From QHXQ01 sp036389375 (lineage in GTDB: Bacteria > Acidobacteriota > Blastocatellia > Pyrinomonadales > Pyrinomonadaceae), in contig DASVQA010000023.1 of NCBI GenBank assembly GCA_036389375.1, positions 1 through 64,000 of the forward strand: a stretch of 64,000 nt of DNA, written 5' to 3'. The notes beneath the pieces are model-generated. The model was not told where the DNA came from. It saw only the letters and a program-made list of their open reading frames with translations, and ran no database searches. The position numbers and the translations under genes are program-made. Positions 9,901 to 15,390 of the stretch are shown one piece after another (positions within the stretch are counted from its first letter, which is position 1; each line of letters begins with the position of its first letter).

Positions 9901-10027
9901 TCCCGGCGGCGATGGTCTGCCCGTCCGGCGACCACGCAAGGTGCATGAAGACATCATTATTTCCGCCGAGTGTATGCCGGAGGGTGAAGCCGGCCGGGAT
10001 TTGATTGGGGTTGGCTTCTTCAGACAT
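6992..10027 (-). CDS. WD40 propeller - Ras/Roc-like GTPase - winged helix - zinc ribbon - class III adenylate cyclase
   Basis: 1011 residues, no signal peptide. Residues about 26-303 hold seven WD40 repeats (each 'WSPDGxxLAAGSxDGxVxLWD'-like), one full propeller. Residues about 324-485 are a small GTPase: P-loop GDTGVGKT at 330-337, 'DFAGQD' at 375-380 (Ras G3 with Gln), and TSA at 463-465. The G4 NKxD is degenerate, ARVD at 434-437. Residues about 490-590 look like a winged helix resembling part of a COR domain. CPHC (736-739) and CQYC (782-785) form a zinc ribbon, followed by a short coiled segment. Residues about 848-985 are a class III cyclase with metal Asp856 and Asp900, adenine-selecting Lys896 and Asp945, and transition-state Asn952 and Arg956, so ATP to cAMP is predicted. 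Control of the cyclase by GTPase and propeller is inference. Confidence 0.85.
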   Translation of the reverse strand: MSEEANPNQIPAGFTLRHTLGGNNDVFMHLAWSPDGQTIAAGSSDGTVRLWDAETGRLRRTFYLNSGRIAWSPDGRMFAAGSAGSNDINLWDIETGQQRLHIRTAHLNSDCVVWSPDGTMLAAGSNYGTVRLWSAKTGYLLRPPSERPDRVNSIAWSPDGQTLAAQNDKGLIRLRDADTGQLRYTLQGSFAPDSIAWSPDGQTLAAGSFDGTVQMWDAATGQRLISIEGHTDYVISVAFSSTGDILASKSMDNTIRLWRCDTGDNVAVLDEPSFYEASGLAFHPHAPVLATLSEKNRVLRIWDLDFAVILAAPSVAPSISYTNAKVVLVGDTGVGKTGLGVRLAEGVWRPTPGSTHGMNVWPLYSEPEREVMLWDFAGQDEYRLTHQLFMNETNVALLLYDPTKSQDTFFGIDYWEKALRNTVAGEVQKLLVAARVDAGGVRMTEDDIAAYCRAHGYLAHFTTSAETNEGCDELRAAIMAAIPWEQLPRTRSPEVFKRIKDFLTTVRQGNRILVRQPDLRAEFDAAAGVEGAPTEDEFRTVIGHVEIAGLIKRLSFGDFVLLKPELLNGYAADIVDAARRHTDGLGAVRKGDVLDGRIKLKDEGGLKQSDKIFLLHATVELFLRLGLALEQDGNLVFPSKFNRRMPPLEADPVIQVEFDFEGQVENLYTTLVVKLYYGGIFKLKRLWKNAAEFLAPSKPVRVCGFQLHSEGDGRGTLKVFYADGVSDDHKALFLKIIADHFNDKGVAVRPRGIYRCPHCGELVQDRRVIEIKLARGETQMRCQYCDEKFPLRDALQMLYRDEQRFHSQIEEIKNRAEAHMERGGELVAASAELRTENFKTWAGGADIATVAVVFTDVVDSTKLNVESGDERWRQVREAHFARTQELIRHGHGYLIKNKGDGVMAAFHSASDALDFALALNRDAGHELVKIRAGIHIGPVEVNAGDAFGQHVNMAARVEAHAKGAGIRVSMKVKEDVDSLRAARHKKLKWIEHTDQELKGFPQKYTLWSVAE

Positions 10028-10106
10028 AAGCGTTAGCGCTGCGGCTCATCCGGTTGATGTGAGTTAGCCGGCGCGGCCGCTTACAGCGTAGGTGCGCTGA
10101 TCAATG

Positions 10107-10133
10107 ACACTCGCTGCACAAACCGGCGAGTGT
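10107..10133. terminator. Hairpin downstream of gpmI
   Basis: Perfect 8-bp stem ACACTCGC (10107-10114) with GCGAGTGT (10126-10133), 11-base loop, 9 bases beyond the gpmI stop. The T-rich side (TTTGCTT) lies on the plus strand, whereas gpmI reads on the minus strand, where no U-tract follows. It may act as a transcript-end hairpin for gpmI but is not a canonical terminator. Confidence 0.4.
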
Positions 10134-10141
10134 TTTGCTTA

Positions 10142-11689
10142 TCAGGTTTCGCGCAAGTCCCGGCCGGTCATCTCGGTTGGTTGCTTGATGCCGAGTAGAC
10201 CGAGCATGGTGGGCGCAACGTCTTCGAGTGCGCCGTCGGCGCGGAGTTTGACGCCGCGTGCGGCTTCGTCAATCAAGAGGAAGGGCACGGGGTTCGTAGT
10301 GTGCGCGGTGTGTGGTTGGCCGGTCTGCGGGTCGAGCATCTGTTCGCAGTTGCCGTGATCGGCCGTGATGAGACAGCGCCCGCGTGCGGTCTTGAGCCGT
10401 TTGGTGATCCAGCCGAGACAGGTGTCAACGTATTGGACGGCTTCGATAGTCTTCGCCAAGTTCCCGGTGTGACCGACCATGTCGGGGTTGGCGAAGTTGA
10501 TGATGTAGGCGTCCGTGTCGCCCTCGTCCATCGCGCGGAGGATTTTGTCTGTGAGTTTGAAGGCGGCCATCTCAGGGGCGAGGTCGTAGGTCGCCACTTT
10601 GGGCGAGGGCACGAGCAGACGACGCTCGTGGGGAAACTCGCGCTCCGTGCCGCCGTTGAAGAAGTAGGTGACGTGTGCGTACTTCTCCGTCTCGGCCATG
10701 CGATAGTTGCGCACGCCCAACCCGGCGAAGACTTCGGCGAGAATGTTGTGCGGCTGCGTGGGCGGAAAGGCGACGGGCAGCGGGTAGTTCTTGTCGTAGA
10801 TAGCGAAGCAGACAAAGTGCGTGTGCGGGCGCTGCGGCGTCGGAAAATCTTCAAAGCCGGGCACGGCGAGTGCCGAAGTGATCTGGCGTGCGCGGTCGGC
10901 GCGGAAGTTGAAGAAGATCACGGAGTCGCCATCTTTGAAGGTCGCCACCGGCTCGCCGTCCGCGCGCACGACGACGACCGGCTCGATGAACTCGTCCGTT
11001 ATGCCGCGCTCGTAAGACGCACGGATGGCGGCGACCGGATCGCTCGCCCGCTCGCCTTCGCCATTGACGAGCAACTTGTAGGCGCGCTCCGTGCGCTCCC
11101 AACGCTTGTCCCGATCCATCGCATAGTAACGCCCGCAGACGGAGGCCACTTCGCCGCAGCCCAACTCCGCACACTGCGCCTGCATGGCCGCGACGTAGCG
11201 GTCGGCGGACGAGGGCGGCGTGTCGCGCCCGTCGAGGAAGCAGTGGACGTAGACGCGGCGCAGACCCCGCGCGTGGGCCATGCGCAGCAGCGCGTAGGCG
11301 TGCTCCTGCGACGAATGGACGAGACCGTCCGACGTGAGACCCATGATGTGCAGCGCGCGGTCGTGTCTGAGCGCGCTGTCGAGCGCCGCGTTGAGCGCGA
11401 GGTTCTGCGCGAACTCGCCCGTCTTAACCTCGTAGTTGATGCGCTCCAAGTCCGTCCGCACGACGCGCCCCGCGCCCATGCACAGATGGCCCACGTTCGA
11501 GTTGCCCATCACGCCCGTCGGCAGACCCACACACTCGCCCGACGCTTCGATCAACGTGTGCGGATACTTCTCCAACAGTTCGTTGTAGAACGGCATTTGC
11601 GCGAGCGCGACGGCGTTGCCTTCGCGTTCCGCCCGGTAGCCGAACCCGTCGAGGATGATGAGCGCGAGCGGCCCCTGTGGCACAGTCAA
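10142..11689 (-). CDS. gpmI: 2,3-bisphosphoglycerate-independent phosphoglycerate mutase
   Basis: 515 residues from a TTG at 11689, chosen because GGAGGC lies six bases upstream; a longer frame to 11878 would overlap the preceding gene and add a Ser/Arg-rich stretch foreign to the family. The enzyme interconverts 3- and 2-phosphoglycerate in the cytoplasm. Family motifs: N-terminal metal-binding 'LIILDGFGYR', the catalytic serine loop 'MGNSNVGHLCMGAGR', 'FLDGRDTPPSS', and C-terminal 'ADHGNCEQM' metal ligands. The length matches bacterial iPGM. It follows eno and a zinc-ribbon gene on the same strand, so two consecutive glycolytic steps are encoded together. Confidence 0.95.
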   Translation of the reverse strand: MTVPQGPLALIILDGFGYRAEREGNAVALAQMPFYNELLEKYPHTLIEASGECVGLPTGVMGNSNVGHLCMGAGRVVRTDLERINYEVKTGEFAQNLALNAALDSALRHDRALHIMGLTSDGLVHSSQEHAYALLRMAHARGLRRVYVHCFLDGRDTPPSSADRYVAAMQAQCAELGCGEVASVCGRYYAMDRDKRWERTERAYKLLVNGEGERASDPVAAIRASYERGITDEFIEPVVVVRADGEPVATFKDGDSVIFFNFRADRARQITSALAVPGFEDFPTPQRPHTHFVCFAIYDKNYPLPVAFPPTQPHNILAEVFAGLGVRNYRMAETEKYAHVTYFFNGGTEREFPHERRLLVPSPKVATYDLAPEMAAFKLTDKILRAMDEGDTDAYIINFANPDMVGHTGNLAKTIEAVQYVDTCLGWITKRLKTARGRCLITADHGNCEQMLDPQTGQPHTAHTTNPVPFLLIDEAARGVKLRADGALEDVAPTMLGLLGIKQPTEMTGRDLRET

Positions 11690-11726
11690 AATATCGCCTC
11701 CTTGAATCTGTTGGACGCTGCCGCGC

Positions 11727-11990
11727 TTAACGAAACTGCGGGCCGCCCGCTTGCGCGCCGAGCATCTCAGGCGTCGCTTGATAGCGCGTGCCGCAGTTGG
11801 GGCATTGCGCGAGTTGCTTGACGCCGCTGAGCGGGATGACCGGGATGATGAAGAACAGCGTGATGAACTGCATCCCACGCTTGAGCGTGAACGGCGCGAC
11901 CGTGCCGCACCGGCCGCAATGCACCGCCTGCGCGGTCTGCGCCGCGCCCCACGTCAGAAAGCGCGTGCCAATGATAAAGAAGAAGAACAA
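11727..11990 (-). CDS. Small zinc-ribbon membrane protein
   Basis: 87 residues. The start is TTG at 11990, supported by AAGGAG six bases upstream. An N-terminal hydrophobic segment ('FFFFIIGTRFLTW'), a first Cys pair 'HCGRCG', a second hydrophobic segment ('FITLFFIIPVIPLSG') and a second Cys pair 'QCPNCG' suggest a zinc ribbon whose two knuckles straddle a membrane-associated segment. Similar small zinc-ribbon membrane proteins are widespread and uncharacterised. It sits between eno (30 bases) and gpmI (37 bases). A functional link to glycolysis is not established. Confidence 0.8.
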   Translation of the reverse strand: MFFFFIIGTRFLTWGAAQTAQAVHCGRCGTVAPFTLKRGMQFITLFFIIPVIPLSGVKQLAQCPNCGTRYQATPEMLGAQAGGPQFR

Positions 11991-12020
11991 GGTTAACTCC
12001 TTCAGTTGATGCTTACCCGG

Positions 12021-13400
12021 TTAACGCTTCGCTGCGCGCGCTTTCTTCGCCGCACCGTGCGCGCGCTTGCCACCGGCCGGCGCGCGCTCTGCCGACGCGG
12101 CCGGCTGCGCCTCAGGGGCCAGTTGATAGAGGGCGGCGCGACCGGGGAAGCGCGCGGCGGCGCGCAGGTCTGCTTCGATGCGGAGCAGTTGATTGTACTT
12201 GGCGATGCGGTCGCTGCGCGAGAGCGAGCCGGTCTTGATCTGACCGGCGTTGGTTGCAACGGCCAAGTCGGCAATAAAGGTGTCTTCCGTCTCGCCGGAG
12301 CGGTGCGAGATGATGGCAGTGCGACCGTGCGTGCGCGCCAGTTCGATGCAGTCGAGCGTCTCGGTCAGCGTACCGATCTGGTTGACTTTGATCAGGATCG
12401 AATTGGCGACGCCGCGCGCGATGCCGCGCCGCAAAAATTCCGTGTTGGTGACGAACAGATCATCGCCGACGAGTTGGACGCGGCTGCCGAGGGCGTCCGT
12501 CAGCGTGCGCCAACCGGCCCAGTCGTTCTCGGCCATGCCGTCTTCGATTGAGATGATCGGGTAGGCGGTGGCCCACGTCTGCCAGTAGGCGACCATCTCA
12601 TCGCTCGACAGTTTCCGCCCGTCAGATTTTTTGAAGACGTACTGTTTACCGTCGTAGAACTCGCTGGCCGCCGGGTCGAGCGCGAGCATGACGTTTGCGC
12701 CCGCGTCGTAGCCCGCCTGTTTGATCGCTTCGAGGATCGTCTCAATCGCTTCCTCGTTCGATCTGAGGTTCGGCGCGAAGCCGCCCTCGTCGCCGACCGA
12801 AGTGGCCAGACCACGTTTTTTCAGCACCGCTTTGAGCGCGTGAAAAATCTCTGCGCCGACGCGCAGCGCCTCGCTGAAACTCGGCGCACCGATGGGCATG
12901 ATCATGAACTCCTGAAAGTCCACGTTGTTGTCGGCGTGTGCGCCGCCGTTCAGGATGTTCATCATGGGCACGGGCAGCGTGCGCGCGTTGGCCCCGCCGA
13001 GATAACGATAGAGCGGCAGTTCCACGTAAGCGGCGGCGGCGCGGGCATTGGCGAGCGAGACGGCGAGCAGGGCGTTTGCGCCGAGCTTAGCCTTCGTCGG
13101 CGTGCCGTCGAGCGCGATGAGCGCCGCGTCAACTTCCGCCTGATCGAGCGCGTCGTAGCCGGCGAGCGCGGGCGCGATGCGTTCGTTGACGTTCGTGACC
13201 GCTTGCTGCACGCCCTTGCCGCCATAACGCCGCTTGTCATTGTCGCGTAGCTCGACCGCCTCGTGTTCGCCGGTGGAAGCGCCGGAGGGCACGGCGGCGC
13301 GCCCCGTCTCGCCGCTCAACAGGACGACTTCCGCTTCGATGGTTGGGTTGCCGCGCGAATCCAGTATCTCGCGCGCGTAAACTGATTCAATCAGGCTCAT
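12021..13400 (-). CDS. eno: Enolase with a basic C-terminal extension
   Basis: 459 residues from the ATG at 13400, which gives the canonical 'SLIESVYAREILDSRGNPT'. Enolase dehydrates 2-phosphoglycerate to phosphoenolpyruvate. Family signatures: 'PSGASTGEHEAVELRD', the metal-binding 'LVGDDLFVTN', 'SHRSGETEDTFIADL' and the terminal 'KYNQLLRIEADL'. Typical enolases end shortly after that block; here about 35 further residues follow, rich in Ala, Lys and Arg ('GGKRAHGAAKKARAAKR' at the end). This tail resembles the basic Ala/Lys tails of nucleic-acid-binding proteins and could mediate RNA or membrane association (inference). First gene of an eno / zinc-ribbon / gpmI operon. Confidence 0.95.
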   Translation of the reverse strand: MSLIESVYAREILDSRGNPTIEAEVVLLSGETGRAAVPSGASTGEHEAVELRDNDKRRYGGKGVQQAVTNVNERIAPALAGYDALDQAEVDAALIALDGTPTKAKLGANALLAVSLANARAAAAYVELPLYRYLGGANARTLPVPMMNILNGGAHADNNVDFQEFMIMPIGAPSFSEALRVGAEIFHALKAVLKKRGLATSVGDEGGFAPNLRSNEEAIETILEAIKQAGYDAGANVMLALDPAASEFYDGKQYVFKKSDGRKLSSDEMVAYWQTWATAYPIISIEDGMAENDWAGWRTLTDALGSRVQLVGDDLFVTNTEFLRRGIARGVANSILIKVNQIGTLTETLDCIELARTHGRTAIISHRSGETEDTFIADLAVATNAGQIKTGSLSRSDRIAKYNQLLRIEADLRAAARFPGRAALYQLAPEAQPAASAERAPAGGKRAHGAAKKARAAKR

Positions 13401-13714
13401 GGTCTCTTTTCGGCCGGGCTGAACTCCTGTCAATTGTGCTTTCGTTTGAGCAAGAATCTATCTCATATTCGTCACGGACAGTCAAAGCCGCTGCTGCGAC
13501 CGACAAGGCGCAATCTGTCTGCGCGGTCGCGTAAGCGTGTCGAAGCGGTGCATTAAGGCAACAAGAGCAGGGCCGGGCACGTTGTGCGGCCCGGCAGGAG
13601 TGTGAGCGGTGCGGCGTGCGGCACAGACACAAATGCATGAGGTTGACCACAATTGCGCGATGAAACTCAGGTATAAGTTCATCAGTGGCTCACGACGGGC
13701 GGGGTGGATAGTGA
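13401..13714. other. Divergent intergenic region between eno and two small membrane proteins
   Basis: 314 bases without a supportable gene. It should hold the eno operon promoter (candidate at 13457-13485) and a promoter for the rightward small genes. A TATAAG at 13672-13677 lies about 40 bases before the rightward start, but no well-spaced -35 box accompanies it. A GC-rich imperfect hairpin lies near 13576-13596. Confidence 0.45.
13457..13485 (-). promoter_or_regulatory. Candidate sigma70-type promoter of the eno operon
   Basis: On the minus strand TTGACT (13485-13480) and GATAGA (13462-13457) are separated by 17 bases, upstream of eno. The -35 box is close to consensus and the -10 box is weak (three of six). 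Position and spacing fit the eno operon, but this is pattern matching only. Confidence 0.35.
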
Positions 13715-13906
13715 ATGCAGGCGAACGAGATAAACGAGACGAACGAGACGAACGAGACGAGCCAGCCGGCGGCAGCGATGCCGGCACCAGCACCGGCTAA
13801 ACGCCCGCGCCCGCTCGCGGGATTTGTGATCGCGGGGGCGGCGCTCGTGGCGCTATTCGGACTGGCCGCGCTGAAGGGGCGAGTTAAGGATCAACCAACA
13901 AGTTAA
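13715..13906 (+). CDS. Small single-pass membrane protein with NET repeats
   Basis: 63 residues. The N-terminus carries 'NETNETNET', encoded by repeats of an ACGAGACGA-like unit, then a Pro/Ala stretch, and one transmembrane helix ('LAGFVIAGAALVALFGLAAL') with a short basic tail. A GGTGG stretch precedes the ATG at 13715. It ends 17 bases before the next small membrane gene, whose ribosome site begins directly after this stop codon, so the two are likely translated from one message. No family recognised; the tandem repeat makes the N-terminus prone to length variation. Confidence 0.65.
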   Translation: MQANEINETNETNETSQPAAAMPAPAPAKRPRPLAGFVIAGAALVALFGLAALKGRVKDQPTS

Positions 13907-13923
13907 GGGGAGAACAGCAGATT

Positions 13924-14211
13924 ATGTCAGCACAAGCATTGGGTCGAGAGACGGGAACGGGCACGGGATTGGGTACACAGGGTGGCGCACTCGCCAACCG
14001 CGACGCGGCAGAGTCCGTGCTCAAGACGATTGATGAGTCAACCAAAGGTGCGACGGGCGTGAGCCTGTTCCACATTCTGACCATCGGTTCAATCGGCGCG
14101 TCGCTCGCGCTATTTTTCAGCGGCAACAAGCAGGCCGGCATCTTCGTGGGCCTCTGGCCGCCGACCTTTCAGGCGTTGAAGTCAGTGGTGGACAAGAACA
14201 AGAATTCATAA
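13924..14211 (+). CDS. Small two-helix membrane protein, unknown function
   Basis: 95 residues. A Gly/Thr-rich N-terminus is followed by an amphipathic segment and two hydrophobic helices (around 'LFHILTIGSIGASLALFFSG' and 'AGIFVGLWPPTFQAL') with a lysine/asparagine tail. Ribosome site AAGGGGAG starts at the stop codon of the upstream gene, 11 bases before the ATG. A strong intrinsic terminator follows 28 bases after the stop, supporting this as the last gene of a two-gene unit. No function can be assigned. Confidence 0.75.
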   Translation: MSAQALGRETGTGTGLGTQGGALANRDAAESVLKTIDESTKGATGVSLFHILTIGSIGASLALFFSGNKQAGIFVGLWPPTFQALKSVVDKNKNS

Positions 14212-14239
14212 CCCGGTAGAGAAATCCGAGAAAATTTAC

Positions 14240-14273
14240 GGCGCGGTCAAAACTCTTGACCGCGCCTTTTTTT
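14240..14273 (+). terminator. Strong intrinsic terminator
   Basis: Perfect 11-bp stem GGCGCGGTCAA (14240-14250) / TTGACCGCGCC (14256-14266), 5-base loop and a run of seven T. It closes the rightward pair of small membrane genes. Confidence 0.95.
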
Positions 14274-14323
14274 CGTCTGCCCGATGCGCGCAATTGATGC
14301 GCGCAATTAACGCTGGCATGACT

Positions 14324-14680
14324 TCACGGAAAGACGAGTGTGACGAGCGTGATCGCGGCCGCCGTGACAAGTGCGCGGCGATGAATACTTCGGGCTTTGG
14401 TGCGCACCTCCGTGATGAGGCTCGCGTCCGTCAGGCGCTCCTCGCCCGCGTCCATGTTGCACGTTCCGCGCGCGGCCAAAGCGATGCAGGTCTGTGCGCG
14501 CGCCTGTAGCAGCCCCAGCCCCGCCAGCCAGAGGGGAAAGAAGACCACGAGCCGCCACCAGCGCGGCGCACCATAGACGACCAGCACAAACGCGACGCCC
14601 ACGCCCACCGTCAACGAGACGAGGCCGAGCACGCGCCGCTTGCGCCGTTCACGCGGGCCGATGTTCGCCGCTTCCATCAT
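14324..14680 (-). CDS. Small integral membrane protein at the end of the efflux operon
   Basis: 118 residues. A basic N-terminus ('RERRKRR') is followed by two closely spaced hydrophobic helices (about 17-56) and a third near the C-terminus. The pair of Cys in 'ARAQTCIALAARGTCNMDAG' lies in the loop. It starts 17 bases after the lipoyl-domain lipoprotein gene on the same strand, so it is probably the last gene of the RND operon. No family recognised. Confidence 0.7.
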   Translation of the reverse strand: MMEAANIGPRERRKRRVLGLVSLTVGVGVAFVLVVYGAPRWWRLVVFFPLWLAGLGLLQARAQTCIALAARGTCNMDAGEERLTDASLITEVRTKARSIHRRALVTAAAITLVTLVFP

Positions 14681-14697
14681 CAGGCAACTCTCTTTAG

Positions 14698-15366
14698 TCA
14701 GGGCGTCGCGGCGCGCAGCGTCGCCAAAGGTTGACCGGCGTTGACGTGTTCGCCGACGCGCGCGCTGATGGCGCGCACAGTTCCGGCGGACGAGGCACGC
14801 GCCGCGACGATCTCGACGATGGGCTTCATTATGGCCGGCGTTGTGTTTGCGGGCTGCTGGCGCGCCGTCAGGAGACCCGTCTGCGCACTCTGCGCGGCTT
14901 CCTGCGCCTGCCGGAAGCGTTGCTGCGCGCGGTCGTACTGTGCACGCGCACCGTCCAACTCGCCCTGCGTCGCCTGCCCCGCAGCCACGAGCGGCGTCAA
15001 ACGCTGCACCTCGATCTCGGTGCGCACCACCTCGGCGCGTGCCGCTTCCGTCTCAGACTGCGCGGCCGTCACGTTACGCGCCGCACGCGCCTGCGGGTCT
15101 TCGGTCGGCGTCGGCTGCGCGCTCACTTGGCCCTTGCTGACGGCGATCTCGATCAGCGCCTCGCCTTCGTTAACCGGCGCGCCTTCGCGCACGAGCACGC
15201 GCCGCACCTCGCCCGTCGCCGGTGCGTTCACGACGATGACGCCGGCCGCCGTCTCATCTTCGCGCGTGCCGCCGCAGCCTGTGGCCAGCAAGCCGAACGC
15301 GCACGCAAGCAACAGCAGGCGTGCGCGCCGGTGTGTCTGCGCCGATGGGCGAAAGTTAATTGTCAT
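14698..15366 (-). CDS. Short HlyD/biotin-lipoyl-type periplasmic lipoprotein
   Basis: 222 residues. A signal sequence ends at 'FGLLATGC' (Cys31), a likely lipidation site. The next part ('APATGEVRRVLVREGAPVNEGEALIEI') is one half of a barrel-sandwich (lipoyl-like) domain. A long helical hairpin (about 85-165, Ala/Gln/Glu-rich) follows, then the second half ('SSAGTVRAISARVGEHVNAGQPLATL'). It lacks the beta-barrel and membrane-proximal domains of full adaptors, so it is a minimal adaptor-like protein. It directly follows the TolC-like gene and probably supplements the full-length adaptor encoded at the operon start. Its start lies in the second copy of a 20-bp duplication. Confidence 0.75.
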   Translation of the reverse strand: MTINFRPSAQTHRRARLLLLACAFGLLATGCGGTREDETAAGVIVVNAPATGEVRRVLVREGAPVNEGEALIEIAVSKGQVSAQPTPTEDPQARAARNVTAAQSETEAARAEVVRTEIEVQRLTPLVAAGQATQGELDGARAQYDRAQQRFRQAQEAAQSAQTGLLTARQQPANTTPAIMKPIVEIVAARASSAGTVRAISARVGEHVNAGQPLATLRAATP

Positions 15367-15390
15367 GGCCGGAAGTTAATTGTCATGCCC
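15351..15390. repeat. 20-bp tandem duplication spanning a stop/start junction
   Basis: 15351-15370 and 15371-15390 agree at 18 of 20 bases. Read on the minus strand, the same CATGACAATTAA core is His-Asp-Asn-stop in the TolC-like gene (copy at 15371-15390) and, shifted by one base, Met-Thr-Ile-Asn at the start of the lipoprotein gene (copy at 15351-15370). Confidence 0.85.

Noticed and set aside
6992..10027. Cyclase fusion as a Pycsar pyrimidine cyclase
   Set aside because: Lys896 and Asp945 are the adenine-selecting residues of adenylate cyclases, and no cyclic-nucleotide-binding effector gene is adjacent.
10301..11821. 506-residue plus-strand frame
   Set aside because: Antisense to gpmI, whose motifs are unmistakable.
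11690..11878. 63-residue N-terminal extension of gpmI
   Set aside because: Overlaps the zinc-ribbon gene and is Ser/Arg-rich; a TTG with GGAGGC upstream gives the normal length.
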